Source of the DNA: Candidatus Fraserbacteria bacterium
Lineage (GTDB): Bacteria; Bipolaricaulota; Bipolaricaulia; RBG-16-55-9; JAJCYT01
Assembly (NCBI GenBank): GCA_029262795.1
Contig: JAJCYT010000015.1
Location: 1 to 59,092 of the forward strand
Reading direction: 5' to 3'
DNA: 59,092 bases
The notes under the pieces are model-generated. The model made no database searches and was not told where the DNA came from. It worked only from the letters and a program-made list of their open reading frames with translations. Below, piece by piece: positions 33,861 to 43,397 of this stretch (position 1 is its first letter; each line of letters begins with the position of its first letter). The position numbers and the translations under genes were made by a program.

Positions 33861-34256
33861 TTAATAGGAAAACCAATAGACTAGCCCCGAAATCCCTAAT
33901 TGTCTCATGGCTGCAAGGGAAGCCTCAAGAGGTAAATCTGGTTTAATTTCTGGAACCACTTCATAATATTTTTGAACAACCAATTCTAATCCCTCGAGCG
34001 ATATCCATGAAATTGAGTGATTAAGTTTATTTATTCGTGAGATGTCATATTCAACCGTTGGCCCTAAATCCTCGGGAGCCTTGTGAGCTCCCAGTTGATC
34101 ATCAAGATCAGAAGTCATGTTGCTAAGTACATAAAAGAATGTGTTATCACGGCCCAAGTCAATTGGGCCTGCAAAGCTGTACCATGAAGTGAAATCTCCA
34201 TGATCCCAAATATATTCAATGGTAGGCGTGAATATCTGTTCCCATGATTTAAGCAT
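33861..34256 (-). CDS. Hypothetical protein
   Basis: 131 residues from the ATG at 34256; in-frame ATGs at 34274 and 34277 would overlap the divergent gene's start by up to 2 bases. Acidic, Trp/Tyr-rich, no signal peptide or recognised domain (WEQIFTPTIEYIWDHGDF, SWISLEGLELVVQKYYEV). May be a small immunity- or SMI1-like protein by feel, which I cannot support further. Confidence 0.6.
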   Translation of the reverse strand: MLKSWEQIFTPTIEYIWDHGDFTSWYSFAGPIDLGRDNTFFYVLSNMTSDLDDQLGAHKAPEDLGPTVEYDISRINKLNHSISWISLEGLELVVQKYYEVVPEIKPDLPLEASLAAMRQLGISGLVYWFSY

Positions 34257-34275
34257 TGTATACTGTCCAACCATC

Positions 34276-34995
34276 ATGAAAAAACCTGAGTTTGAAGAAC
34301 TGGAATATCACGAGACCCCACTTGGGGAATTAATTTTACGGTGGCGCACAGTTCCCTCCTTGAATCACCAGGAAGTGTTTGAAGTCATACTGGATGGAGA
34401 ATTCTTGATGTCCAGTCTCAACAACACAACGGAAATTGCATTGGCTGAAATCCCTTTGAGACAGTTAGGTTCAGGTTCATATGATGTTTTGGTTGGCGGA
34501 CTGGGTTTGGGATATACGGCCGAAGCGGCACTCTATGAGGAAAACGTGGCATCAGTGACTGTCATCGAAATGTTGCCAGAGGTCATTAACTGGCATCGAA
34601 AAAATTTGTTACCGTTGGGAAAAACACTTTCAAAAGATAACCGTTGTCATTTGGTGCAAGGGGATTTTTTCCATTGGGTATTAAACCAATGGAACGAGAA
34701 TGCTGAACCGATCCCGGAGAAATTTGGAGCCATCCTGATCGACATTGATCATTCACCAGAATTTTTGATAAGTCCTGCCTCGAAACCATTTTATGAGGAA
34801 GCTGGCCTTAAACGACTATGTCAGTATTTATTGCCCGATGGGGTATTTGCCCTGTGGTCGGCTGATCCAGCTGAGGAATCATTTCTAGCCGAACTTCGAA
34901 AAGTGTTTCAGCAGGTGGATATCCACGATGTGGAGTTTTACAACCCCTTGTTCTCCCGCCAGGAGGCATACACAATTTATGTTGCGAAAGTTTAG
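34276..34995 (+). CDS. Spermidine-synthase-like class I methyltransferase-fold protein
   Basis: 239 residues from the ATG at 34276; no clear ribosome site. DVLVGGLGLGYTAEAAL is the nucleotide-binding glycine loop, VTVIEMLPEVINWHRK the acidic ribose-binding strand, and GAILIDIDHSPEF the aspartates of spermidine synthase-type proteins. Short for a polyamine synthase and lacks the N-terminal beta domain, so an orphan methyltransferase-like role is as likely. Ends five bases before the flavoprotein gene. Confidence 0.75.
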   Translation: MKKPEFEELEYHETPLGELILRWRTVPSLNHQEVFEVILDGEFLMSSLNNTTEIALAEIPLRQLGSGSYDVLVGGLGLGYTAEAALYEENVASVTVIEMLPEVINWHRKNLLPLGKTLSKDNRCHLVQGDFFHWVLNQWNENAEPIPEKFGAILIDIDHSPEFLISPASKPFYEEAGLKRLCQYLLPDGVFALWSADPAEESFLAELRKVFQQVDIHDVEFYNPLFSRQEAYTIYVAKV

Positions 34996-35000
34996 TCGAC

Positions 35001-36191
35001 ATGCTGGAAACAAATAGCCTTAAATACGATGTCATAGTCATTGGCGGGGGAGCCGCTGGGCTGATGTGTGCCATAGAAGCAGGCAAGCGGGGACGAAGCA
35101 CATTGGTCATCGAGCGCAGCGAAAAGATCGGAAAAAAAATTCTCATCTCTGGGGGAGGCCGTTGCAACTTCACCAATCACAATGCGGCACCCCATACTTA
35201 TCAATGTCAGAATCCACACTTTCATAAATCGGCGTTGTCTCGATACACACAAGAGGATTTTCTCAGGCTTATCGAGAAACATGGCATCGATTATTACGAA
35301 AAAAAACTGGGTCAGCAGTTTTGTAAAGAAAACGCAAAACAGATTGTCAACTTATTGCAAGCCGAATGCGATGAAGCAGGTGTGGAAATCCGCTGCAATT
35401 GCAACATCGAAAAAGTTTTCAAGAACGAAGATTTCAAGTTGGTCACTGCTGATATTGAATTCCATGCAGATTCGTTGGTGATTGCTTCAGGTGGGCTTTC
35501 AATTCCAAAAATGGGAGCCACAGGCTTTGGTTACCAAGTCGCCAAAAAATTCAGAATGAAGGTCACGGATCGACAAGCTGCACTGGTTCCCTTCGTGTTT
35601 GGAAAAGACTATTTGAAAAATTTCGAAGGGCTTTCAGGTATCTCAATGGACACCACCGTAAAATGTGGAAATACCACCTTTCGCGAAAACATTCTGGTCA
35701 CACACCGTGGTGTGAGTGGGCCAGCCATTCTTCAAATTTCCTCTTATTGGCGACCAGGAGATACTGTCATCATCGATCTATTACCCGACCTCAACATGGA
35801 AGAAATCATCGAAGAACAAATCAGAAAAAACCCTTTGCAGGAAATTAAGACCGCAATCAGTGAGCATTTACCTAAAAGATTTGTGGATCGAGTGTTTGAA
35901 CTTTGGTTAACCAATAAACCTCTAAGACAATTGACGCCAAAAGAAATTGAAGGCATTTGCAGATTCTTTCATCATTGGGAGATTAAGCCCGATGACACCG
36001 AAGGCTATCGAACTGCAGAAGTCACCTTAGGGGGGGTAAACACTGACGGCATTTCTTCTAAAACATTCGAAAGCAAAAACCAGCCTGGCCTTTATTTCAT
36101 TGGTGAAGTTTTGGATGTCACTGGTTGGCTTGGCGGCTACAACCTTCAATGGGCATGGTCTTCCGGATTTTGTGCTGGACAGTATGTGTAG
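35001..36191 (+). CDS. HI0933/YhiN-family FAD-dependent oxidoreductase
   Basis: 396 residues. FAD-binding Rossmann motif DVIVIGGGAAGLMCAIEAGKRG at the N-terminus, then the family signature KKILISGGGRCNFTN and SNS-like PHTYQC region. C-terminal FAD contact TLGGVNTDGISSKTFESKNQPGLYFIGEVLDVTG and GGYNLQWAWSSG. Members are widespread flavoproteins of uncertain substrate (BaiN-type reductases among them). Located five bases downstream of the methyltransferase-fold gene. Confidence 0.92.
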   Translation: MLETNSLKYDVIVIGGGAAGLMCAIEAGKRGRSTLVIERSEKIGKKILISGGGRCNFTNHNAAPHTYQCQNPHFHKSALSRYTQEDFLRLIEKHGIDYYEKKLGQQFCKENAKQIVNLLQAECDEAGVEIRCNCNIEKVFKNEDFKLVTADIEFHADSLVIASGGLSIPKMGATGFGYQVAKKFRMKVTDRQAALVPFVFGKDYLKNFEGLSGISMDTTVKCGNTTFRENILVTHRGVSGPAILQISSYWRPGDTVIIDLLPDLNMEEIIEEQIRKNPLQEIKTAISEHLPKRFVDRVFELWLTNKPLRQLTPKEIEGICRFFHHWEIKPDDTEGYRTAEVTLGGVNTDGISSKTFESKNQPGLYFIGEVLDVTGWLGGYNLQWAWSSGFCAGQYV

Positions 36192-36257
36192 ACCCTATGT
36201 CCTTGCTCGTTCTGGTTTTCTCTCATAAACTCCCCTTGAACAGATAGGGGAGACACT

Positions 36258-36776
36258 ATGAAAAAATTCTATATATCCGCTTGTTTTTTGATGTTGGGTT
36301 GGGTAAGTGTGTTTGGTCATACCGGCATTGTCGGCGATGCCAACAATGATGGAAAGTTTAATGAGTTCGACCCGCAACGCATTGAACATTACTTTGACAA
36401 TCAGGCAACGATTGACGACACAGGCCATTTTCTCGCAGATGTGGCCTCACCGTGTGGTACAGTTGACTTTGAGGATGCCCGCCAAATGGTGTTGGCCATG
36501 CAGCGCCGCAGTAACAGTGCCCCAAGTCAGTGTCATGACAATGTAAAAATTGGCGACGAAGTAGAACTCCCGCATTCGGATGATAGGGATAATACCATCG
36601 AGTTGGCTTTCGACAAGAACAAGAATTTTAAGCTCGACGACACTGAAATTCTCGATGCCATTGGTTATTGGATCTTGGGTGGCCAAGCCCCAGGCACTGA
36701 AGAGTTTATCAATGATCGTAAAATCTTAGAATTGATTCAGCTTTGGATCACAGGCTCAAGTTTAAATACAACTTGA
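36258..36776 (+). CDS. Secreted dockerin-like calcium-binding protein
   Basis: 172 residues. Signal peptide about 1-20. Two EF-hand-like loops: GDANNDGKFNEFD (about 26-38) and AFDKNKNFKLDDTEILDAIGYWILGG, each followed by a helix as in dockerin modules. Three Cys. No cohesin or other cell-surface partner is present in the window. The terminator hairpin overlaps the stop codon. Confidence 0.72.
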   Translation: MKKFYISACFLMLGWVSVFGHTGIVGDANNDGKFNEFDPQRIEHYFDNQATIDDTGHFLADVASPCGTVDFEDARQMVLAMQRRSNSAPSQCHDNVKIGDEVELPHSDDRDNTIELAFDKNKNFKLDDTEILDAIGYWILGGQAPGTEEFINDRKILELIQLWITGSSLNTT

Positions 36777-36780
36777 GCCT
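36752..36780. terminator. Bidirectional hairpin between convergent genes
   Basis: AGGCTCAAGTT (36752-36762) and AACTTGAGCCT (36770-36780) pair over a 7-base loop. The hairpin includes the last codons of the plus-strand gene and abuts the minus-strand stop. Confidence 0.75.
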
Positions 36781-36785
36781 ATGCC

Positions 36786-37610
36786 TCATTGATCCAAAAT
36801 TTCTGTAAAGCCGGAAGCGTTTCGATGCCCACCACCCCCGTGCGCTTTAGCCACTTCACTCACATCAAAGCTGCCTTTAGATCGTAATTCCCAGATTCGT
36901 TTTCCACCTGGAGTGTCACTATAGCAGGCTGCAAAAGCCGCCTCTGGAAATTTAATACAGAGTAGATTGCCTAACTCAGAAGCCAACATGGGGGTATTAA
37001 CCACTGGAATATTGTGTCCTCCAAGGTCGCGCCAATAGGCCCTTTCAGCCAATCTTTCGACCATCCCATCTAACATACGCAATAAAATTTGACCTTCTTG
37101 CTTGAGCTGCTCTAATTCGGCCTTATCCCAAAATTCAAAGTCAAACGGATAGGAGGACAATCCAGCACTAATGGCTTTACTGTCTGGCAGTTTGAATTGC
37201 CACAAATCTTTATCTTGTACATAGCGAATTAAATCAGGAATGGTCTGGCCTTGATGAAAATGTTCCCAAGTCAGCATTGCGCCCGACTTTTCCATATCAA
37301 AAAGAACCCCGATATTGCTACTGCCTTGCTCAATCGCTTCAAGGGCTGGAAAATTACCCAATGCAGCTTGTGCCGATTTATGATGATCCAGCACAATCAC
37401 CCGATCCATCTCTTTTGAAAGGGCTTCCAGCACATCAGCGGGGTAAGAAAAATCAACGATGTATACCTGTGAACCTTTTTCAAGTGCTGGCACTGGATAG
37501 CCATGTTGAACAGGCAAATACGTCGCTTGATCCCCCAAAGACTTCCAGGCAGCCCATGCAGCACCGAATCCATCTGGACAATTTCCGTGATAGAGAATAT
37601 AGATATTCAT
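36786..37610 (-). CDS. DHH-family phosphoesterase
   Basis: 274 residues. DHH-type motifs: ILYHGNCPDGFGAAWAAW at the N-terminus (metal Asp), VYIVDFSYP, and VIVLDHHKSAQ (DHH). C-terminal DHHA1-like motif GGGGHRNASGF. Family members hydrolyse nucleotides, short oligonucleotides or cyclic dinucleotides; this compact form resembles the oligoribonuclease/NrnB-like group. Cytoplasmic. Confidence 0.88.
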   Translation of the reverse strand: MNIYILYHGNCPDGFGAAWAAWKSLGDQATYLPVQHGYPVPALEKGSQVYIVDFSYPADVLEALSKEMDRVIVLDHHKSAQAALGNFPALEAIEQGSSNIGVLFDMEKSGAMLTWEHFHQGQTIPDLIRYVQDKDLWQFKLPDSKAISAGLSSYPFDFEFWDKAELEQLKQEGQILLRMLDGMVERLAERAYWRDLGGHNIPVVNTPMLASELGNLLCIKFPEAAFAACYSDTPGGKRIWELRSKGSFDVSEVAKAHGGGGHRNASGFTEILDQ

Positions 37611-37715
37611 AGTACTTTAGAATGTATGTATTCTTTTTCTTTCCTTTCCAATATTATCTGACAAGTTTGACACAATATAGCAAACATTCGATCTATAATT
37701 GAAAAATCGAAACTA

Positions 37716-37744
37716 TTGACTAAATCATCTAACTATTTTATATT
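37716..37744 (+). promoter_or_regulatory. Sigma-70-type promoter of the ABC transporter genes
   Basis: TTGACT at 37716-37721, 17-base spacer, TATATT at 37739-37744, about 80 bases before the permease ATG. Confidence 0.65.
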
Positions 37745-37827
37745 CGAAGTGGGATTCATTTTATAATAGAGTTTACAAAAAAACTTGGGAGAGGTGGGGA
37801 AGTCAACCCAGTCATCATTATTTATCT

Positions 37828-38676
37828 ATGAACGCGTTTCTATCCGAGCGGGAAGTTATAGGCTTTTGGTTAAGAAAAGGCGCAACTTATGCTGTCTTGT
37901 TAGGCGGGGTTGTAGCTATGTCTGTTCCCTTTTTATGGATGATTTCAACGTCCCTAAAAGCGCCCGATCAAGTAAAGGTATTTCCTCCCATATGGATTCC
38001 AGAAGTATTGCACTGGGAAAATTATGTGATTGCATGGACTTCTGCACCCTTTAATTGGTATTTATTTAACAGTTTTTTCATTGCCACAGTCAGCACAGCT
38101 CTTGAACTGATCACCACCGCAATGGCTGCTTACGCATTTGCAAAAATGGATTTTTTTGGGAAAAAAATTCTGTTTGTGCTCTTGTTGGGCACCTTGATGA
38201 TCCCTGGTGAAATGTTATTAATTCCTAATTACATCACCATTGTAAAACTCAGTTGGATCGACACTTATTATGCACTCATTGTGCCTTGGATTGTTTCTGT
38301 TTTCGGCATTTTTCTTTTGAGACAATTTTTTATGAGCCAACCCGATGAGCTTTGGGATGCCGCCCAATTGGATAATTGTTCGAGATTTCGTTTTCTTTGG
38401 CAAATATTAATACCTTTATCCAGGCCAGGATTGATGACAGTCGCATTATTCAAATTCATCGGCAGTTGGAATGCTTTCCTGTGGGTCATCATTATGACAA
38501 ATTCGCCAGAAAAGCGAACGCTGCCGGTGGGGTTACGGAATTTCACTCAAGAAGCGGGAAGTTTGTTCGAGTTGCTCACAGCGGCTTCTACCCTGGTTAT
38601 TTTACCCATTTTGATTTTATTCTTCTTTACTCAAAAACAATTTATTGAAGGCATTGCAAGAAGCGGTATTCGTTAA
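37828..38676 (+). CDS. Carbohydrate ABC transporter permease, MalG/UgpE type
   Basis: 282 residues, six transmembrane helices. EAA loop ELWDAAQLDNCSRFRFLWQILIPLSRP contacts the ATPase. N-terminal ISTSLKAPDQVKVFPPIWIP and C-terminal KQFIEGIARSGIR are typical of CUT1-family MalG-like proteins. The ribosome site is weak. Partner permease at 40149 and binding protein at 38788; no ATPase gene in the window, so a shared MalK-type subunit must be elsewhere. Confidence 0.92.
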   Translation: MNAFLSEREVIGFWLRKGATYAVLLGGVVAMSVPFLWMISTSLKAPDQVKVFPPIWIPEVLHWENYVIAWTSAPFNWYLFNSFFIATVSTALELITTAMAAYAFAKMDFFGKKILFVLLLGTLMIPGEMLLIPNYITIVKLSWIDTYYALIVPWIVSVFGIFLLRQFFMSQPDELWDAAQLDNCSRFRFLWQILIPLSRPGLMTVALFKFIGSWNAFLWVIIMTNSPEKRTLPVGLRNFTQEAGSLFELLTAASTLVILPILILFFFTQKQFIEGIARSGIR

Positions 38677-38787
38677 TTTTTGAAGGGCGGTGATTCATGA
38701 CATAAAGCTGGGGGGAGAAAGGGAAAGGGAAGAGAAAACGGTTGATACTATTTAACAAGCTACAACACAAAACCAGGAGGGTATCAA

Positions 38788-40077
38788 ATGTTTAAAAAAG
38801 GACTGATTTTTGCAGTATTACTGGCAACCACATTGGCATTCTGGGCACCAGCTCAGGATAAAATTCAAGTGACATTCTGGCACGCTATGAGCGGCGGCTT
38901 GGGTGAAACCGTGGATACATTGGTTGCTCAGTTTAACGAACAAAGCGAAACCACCGAAGTCACCGCCGTGTTCCAGGGGAACTATGGCGATTTGTTCCAA
39001 AAGAATTTGGCTTCCGTGGCCGCAGGGGAACCGCCAACCATCACACAGATGTTTGAAAACTGGACCCCATCTTACTTGCAGCCTGCATTGGATGAAAATG
39101 CATTGGCTCCAATTCAAGGCTTGATTGACCCATCCATTGTGGCAGACATCCCAGGTATTTTTGTGAGTGCTAACACTTACACCATTGATGGCGAAGCCAC
39201 TTTAACAACCATTCCATTCAATAAGAGTGCCACTATTCTTTACTACAACCAGGAAACGGTGCCAAACCCACCAACCACCTGGGACGAATTGCTGGAGTTG
39301 TCCCAAAGCTTGCGCCAGGACACCGATGGTGACGGCGAAGATGATGTCTTTGGTTTCTACATGCGCCCAGGCTCCAGTGGCGTTGGCGAACTCTACCTGA
39401 CCTACCTCAAAATGGCAGGCGGTTCCATTATCGCCGATGACTGTAAGAGTGTGAACCTCAACGGTGCAGAAGCTGTGACTGCAGCTCAGTTCATGAAAGA
39501 TTTGGCCGATGTCAGCTTGACCGGCAGCGACTTCGAAGACGGCTTGTTTGCTGCAGGTACCATTCAGATGTATTACAGCACATCTGCCGGTATCGTATTT
39601 GCAACCCGCTCCGTAGGCGATAACTTCCCTTGGACCACCTTTGGTGGTTTGCAGGGTCCAGCTGGCACTTCCAGCGTGATTCAGGGCACCAACTTGGGTA
39701 TTTTCCAGATGAACCATACTCAAGAACAAGTTGAAGCTGCCGCAGACTTTGTCTCTTTCTTGGTTGACGTGCCTCAGACCGTTTTCTGGGCTCAGGAAAC
39801 AGGCTACTTGCCAGTGCGCACTTCCGCCATTGAATCCGCTGAATTCCAGGACTTCTTGGCAAACAGTGACACCTATCGTGCACCAACCGAATCTTTGGAC
39901 AATGCCTTCATCACCCCAGGTTTGGAAGAATGGAGTGACGTTCGCTTGACCATCGCTGATGCTGTTGAACTCATCCTCGTTGGTGGTGTGGATATTCAAG
40001 AAACTTTGGACCAATTGGATGCCGATGTGGATGAAGCTTTGTCCTCCGTGTCTGATGGCATCTCTTGCACTGGCTAA
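38788..40077 (+). CDS. Carbohydrate ABC transporter substrate-binding protein (UgpB-like)
   Basis: 429 residues. Sec signal about 1-22 with no lipobox Cys, unusual for a Gram-positive-type binding protein and more like a free periplasmic one. VTFWHAMSGGLGETVDTLVAQFNE, TVPNPPTTWDELLELSQ and DTDGDGEDDVFGFYM fit family 1 solute-binding proteins of the glycerol-3-phosphate/oligosaccharide group. AGGAGGGT ribosome site. It lies between the two permease genes and ends at a hairpin, as expected for higher expression of the binding protein. Confidence 0.92.
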   Translation: MFKKGLIFAVLLATTLAFWAPAQDKIQVTFWHAMSGGLGETVDTLVAQFNEQSETTEVTAVFQGNYGDLFQKNLASVAAGEPPTITQMFENWTPSYLQPALDENALAPIQGLIDPSIVADIPGIFVSANTYTIDGEATLTTIPFNKSATILYYNQETVPNPPTTWDELLELSQSLRQDTDGDGEDDVFGFYMRPGSSGVGELYLTYLKMAGGSIIADDCKSVNLNGAEAVTAAQFMKDLADVSLTGSDFEDGLFAAGTIQMYYSTSAGIVFATRSVGDNFPWTTFGGLQGPAGTSSVIQGTNLGIFQMNHTQEQVEAAADFVSFLVDVPQTVFWAQETGYLPVRTSAIESAEFQDFLANSDTYRAPTESLDNAFITPGLEEWSDVRLTIADAVELILVGGVDIQETLDQLDADVDEALSSVSDGISCTG

Positions 40078-40097
40078 GAACTTAGCTTTTTAAATCT

Positions 40098-40128
40098 AAA
40101 GGGAGGCTCAGTTGAGAGCCTCCCTTTT
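40098..40128 (+). terminator. Hairpin between binding-protein and permease genes
   Basis: AAAGGGAGGCTC (40098-40109) pairs with GAGCCTCCCTTT (40116-40127), followed by T. It probably attenuates transcription into the downstream permease or protects the binding-protein message. Confidence 0.8.
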
Positions 40129-40148
40129 CACCCTTTGAAAGATTCTTT

Positions 40149-41114
40149 ATGACCCAAGCCGCGCCAACCCCAAAACTGTCTTTAATACAACGTATTCAGG
40201 CGTATTTTGCCTCGGACCAACTGCGCAGCCCTCGATTTTGGAAAGATTCTCTGCAGGCATATATCTACTTATTGCCCACACTTGTAATTTTGGGGGTATT
40301 TACCTTTTTCCCCTTTGTGAATTCATTTTTCCTCAGCCTGCATGAAGGCCCCATTACCAATCCCACTAGAACGTTTACAGGATTGGAACATTTTGAAAAA
40401 TTATTCCAGGATCGGAAATTCTGGAAAGCCATGTGGAACACCACTTATTATGTGATGTTCAGTGTGCCCACAACCATCTTTTTGGCGCTTTTCTTTGCTG
40501 TGCTGTTGAACACAAAAATTAGATTTAAAGGCTTTTTCCGAACTGCCTTTTTCTTACCATATATCACGCCTACCGTTGCAGCAGCGGTGGTATGGGAATG
40601 GATTTTCCATCGAGATTGGGGCTTATTCAATTCCTTCCTGAATTTCTTTGGCATACCTAAACAGGACTTTATCAACAACCCAGAATTGGCAATGCCCATG
40701 GTCATATTGTTTTCCATTTGGAAATATATGGGCTTTAACATTGTAATCTTTTTGGCGGGTCTCCAAAATATTTCCAAAGAATATTACGATGCCGCGGCCA
40801 TAGACGGGGCCAATGCCTGGCAACGGTTCTGGAAAATCACGTTCCCGTTGCTCACGCCGGTCACCTTCTTTGTGCTGATTATTTCGATGGTGGGTGCGTT
40901 TAAAGTATTTGACGAAATCTTTGTGATTTTCCATGGTTCTACCGGACCTTTGGATAGTGCAATGACGGTCATGATCTTCTTTTATCAAACAGCCTTTGGT
41001 CGATTTAAAATGGGATATGCTTCAGCCATTGCCTACACCATGTTTATTGTCATCTTCCTGTTTACGTTGTTGCAGATGTGGCTGGCCAAACGGCGCGTGC
41101 ATTATGGAGGTTAA
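40149..41114 (+). CDS. Carbohydrate ABC transporter permease, MalF/UgpA type
   Basis: 321 residues, six transmembrane helices after a cytoplasmic N-terminus. EAA loop YYDAAAIDGANAWQRFWKITFPLLTP. Partner of the MalG-like permease at 37828. The next gene starts two bases after its stop codon, so the nuclease-like gene is part of the same transcript. Confidence 0.92.
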   Translation: MTQAAPTPKLSLIQRIQAYFASDQLRSPRFWKDSLQAYIYLLPTLVILGVFTFFPFVNSFFLSLHEGPITNPTRTFTGLEHFEKLFQDRKFWKAMWNTTYYVMFSVPTTIFLALFFAVLLNTKIRFKGFFRTAFFLPYITPTVAAAVVWEWIFHRDWGLFNSFLNFFGIPKQDFINNPELAMPMVILFSIWKYMGFNIVIFLAGLQNISKEYYDAAAIDGANAWQRFWKITFPLLTPVTFFVLIISMVGAFKVFDEIFVIFHGSTGPLDSAMTVMIFFYQTAFGRFKMGYASAIAYTMFIVIFLFTLLQMWLAKRRVHYGG

Positions 41115-41116
41115 CA

Positions 41117-42076
41117 ATGACTTTCAATAAAAAGACTTCCTGGATCAAATTGATCCCTGTCATGATGCTAATCACTCTGTTGAGTTTTCCAGAGGTTATT
41201 GGCATGGGGTGGGGTGAAAATGGTCACAAAACCGTCACACACCTTGCAGTGGATGCAACACCTGAGCCATTACGCTCTATGTTGTTAAAAACCCTGAATG
41301 AATTGGAAGAAGCCTCCATGGACCCTGATCGCCGTAAAAGCGAACCAGGCACTTCCGAGGAATCGAAGCGGCACTACATTGACATCGATTTTTTTGAAGC
41401 TTTTCCCTTCGGAGCATTCCCACAAGATTTGAATATGGCTGAAGCCAAGTACGGGCGTATAGAAATTCACCGCCAGGGCATTGTGCCTTGGGCCATTGAT
41501 GAAAGTTTTCAAAACCTGGTCGAAGCCTGGGAAACGAACGATCCCAATTGGGTGCGCTGGTTTGGTGATTTGGCCCATTATGTAGGCGACTTGCACCAAC
41601 CGATGCACACCACGGCCAACTTCGATGGGCAAAAATCCGGCAACCGGGGCATTCATGCCTTGTTCGAATCCGTGATGGTTGATGGCTTTTGGAAGGCTGA
41701 GCAGATCACCTACTTCAGACCACCGGATGCCATGTGGCAGGCAGTGGGCCACTTTATGCCAAGGGGCATAGGATCGCTCGTGAGCTTTACCAGTGCTTAC
41801 ATGACTGACCTGATGATTTTGCAAAACTTCGAACCAGTAGACAATGCGCTGGAAGAAGCGTTCCTGATTGTGGCTGATACCTACACCATGCTTGAGCCGT
41901 TGCTGGCCGCCCACGACAAGGCACAGGAATTTCGACAGACCAATCCAAAATTTTACAGCACTTTCTGGGATGAGGGTGCGGATAAAGTGATGGAGCGTCA
42001 GCTCAACAAAGGCGCATACACCCTGGCCCGATATTTGATGGGGGCCTGGCTGAAGGCAGGACAGCCTTCGCTCTGA
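41117..42076 (+). CDS. S1/P1-type zinc nuclease or phospholipase C fold, secreted
   Basis: 319 residues from the ATG at 41117 (GGAGG upstream). Signal peptide ends at about residue 31, so that Trp32 of WGENGH would become the mature N-terminus, as required in S1/P1 nucleases where that Trp and His bind zinc. The HYVGDLHQPMHTT segment carries further His/Asp ligands. Known members degrade single-stranded nucleic acids or phospholipids outside the cell. Located at the end of the sugar transporter genes, which could import released products. Confidence 0.82.
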   Translation: MTFNKKTSWIKLIPVMMLITLLSFPEVIGMGWGENGHKTVTHLAVDATPEPLRSMLLKTLNELEEASMDPDRRKSEPGTSEESKRHYIDIDFFEAFPFGAFPQDLNMAEAKYGRIEIHRQGIVPWAIDESFQNLVEAWETNDPNWVRWFGDLAHYVGDLHQPMHTTANFDGQKSGNRGIHALFESVMVDGFWKAEQITYFRPPDAMWQAVGHFMPRGIGSLVSFTSAYMTDLMILQNFEPVDNALEEAFLIVADTYTMLEPLLAAHDKAQEFRQTNPKFYSTFWDEGADKVMERQLNKGAYTLARYLMGAWLKAGQPSL

Positions 42077-42106
42077 AGTTCTTTTAAAAACTAAAGGTAG
42101 AAATCC

Positions 42107-43327
42107 ATGATTCGCAGAACCCTAGGGTTTGTGGTATTGATGCTGGTTGCCGCAGGCGTGGTCTATTCCATCAATCCCGATTTTCCAGTTGGTGTGCTTT
42201 ATTTCCCTGAAGAAGAAACGCAGGAACAACCCACAGTTATCGAAGCAGAAGTTTTAAATGCCACTCTCAGCGAAAAATATTTTCAACAGGATGAGTTGGA
42301 TCGTTTTGGACTTGAAATTGACCTGACCAAAGTGGCCTACCAATCTGATTTAGACTTAGATGCGTTGATGGTGGGCTGCCCTGAAGCGGATTGTATTCCA
42401 TCCATTGATGCCCCGCGATTTGAAGCCGCAGATACAATTTGGATGTATGACGAGGACATCGTCATTGGTGTTAATTTCAACGGAATTGCCAAAGCCTATC
42501 AGATGCATATTTTGAATCGCCATGAAATCGTGAACGACATGTTTGGCGACATACCCGTTGTGGTCAGCTATTGTCCTTTGTGCAATTCGGCAGTGGCGTT
42601 TGTGGCTCCTGAAATTGAGGGGGAGGTCGCGGAGTTTGGTGTGTCGGGTCGATTATATAAGTCAGACTTGGTGATGTATGATCGAGTGACCTATTCTTTC
42701 TGGTCACAAATTGAAGGGCAGGCCATCGTCGGGCCATTGGCCTCGGCATCTCCTGTGATTCAGCGCATCCCTGTGGATATGGCCCTTTGGGCATCGTGGA
42801 AAGCGGCACATCCTGACACTCTGGTACTGTCCCGCCCCACCAATGCAGATGGTGTGGGAGGTCGCCCCCCTGAACGCGAGGAAGGCGAACGGGAGAAGCG
42901 TCAGTACGATTACTCCGAAGACCCCTATCGCTGGTACAAAGGCAATGAAGCGGACACCAACGGGCTGGTCGTGGAAGATCAACGCTTGTCCAATAAAACC
43001 GTGGTGATTGGTATTGAAACTGATCAAGGCTCAAAAGCTTATGTCAAAGACGTTGTGAAAGATTTAGCCGTTATCAACGATGATATTGAAGGCCAGCCCA
43101 TTGCCATCATCTACGATGCAACATCGGATCAAATACGGACATTTCAACGCCCCTCTGACGAACCATTACAATTGGTCGATAACCAACTCTCTGATGGAAA
43201 CAATATGTGGTCCCTAACAGGCTCCTCCCTAAACACAACGATTCCACCACTTGTAGTGCTGAAAAGCATGCCTGTGTACTGGTTTGCCTGGGTATCCTTC
43301 CATCCCGACACTCAGCTTTTCCAGTAA
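42107..43327 (+). CDS. DUF3179 domain secreted protein
   Basis: 406 residues. Membrane anchor about 4-22. Conserved DUF3179 signatures: YQMHILNRHEIVND, PVVVSYCPLCNSAVAF (CPLC motif), FGVSGRLYKSDLVMYDR, FWSQIEGQAIVGP. The CPLC pair suggests metal or disulfide chemistry; function of the family is unknown. A terminator separates it from the convergent third cupredoxin gene. The position between transporter genes and redox genes does not decide its role. Confidence 0.9.
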   Translation: MIRRTLGFVVLMLVAAGVVYSINPDFPVGVLYFPEEETQEQPTVIEAEVLNATLSEKYFQQDELDRFGLEIDLTKVAYQSDLDLDALMVGCPEADCIPSIDAPRFEAADTIWMYDEDIVIGVNFNGIAKAYQMHILNRHEIVNDMFGDIPVVVSYCPLCNSAVAFVAPEIEGEVAEFGVSGRLYKSDLVMYDRVTYSFWSQIEGQAIVGPLASASPVIQRIPVDMALWASWKAAHPDTLVLSRPTNADGVGGRPPEREEGEREKRQYDYSEDPYRWYKGNEADTNGLVVEDQRLSNKTVVIGIETDQGSKAYVKDVVKDLAVINDDIEGQPIAIIYDATSDQIRTFQRPSDEPLQLVDNQLSDGNNMWSLTGSSLNTTIPPLVVLKSMPVYWFAWVSFHPDTQLFQ

Positions 43328-43351
43328 GAACTTTGACAATGAGTTTGAAAA

Positions 43352-43386
43352 AGAAAGGGCAGGTTTTAATTTTGCCTACCCTTTCT
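43352..43386. terminator. Bidirectional intrinsic terminator
   Basis: AGAAAGGG plus AGG (43352-43363) pair with CCT plus CCCTTTCT (43375-43386) around a T-rich loop, between convergent DUF3179 and cupredoxin genes. Confidence 0.75.
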
Positions 43387-43397
43387 CAAGTATTCAA

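Noticed and set aside
39202..40014. 270-codon minus-strand frame opposite the sugar-binding protein.
   Set aside because: The plus-strand gene is an unmistakable binding protein; the antisense product has no domain.
41285..41914. 209-codon minus-strand frame opposite the S1/P1-like nuclease.
   Set aside because: Shadow of the sense gene, which has signal peptide and zinc motifs.
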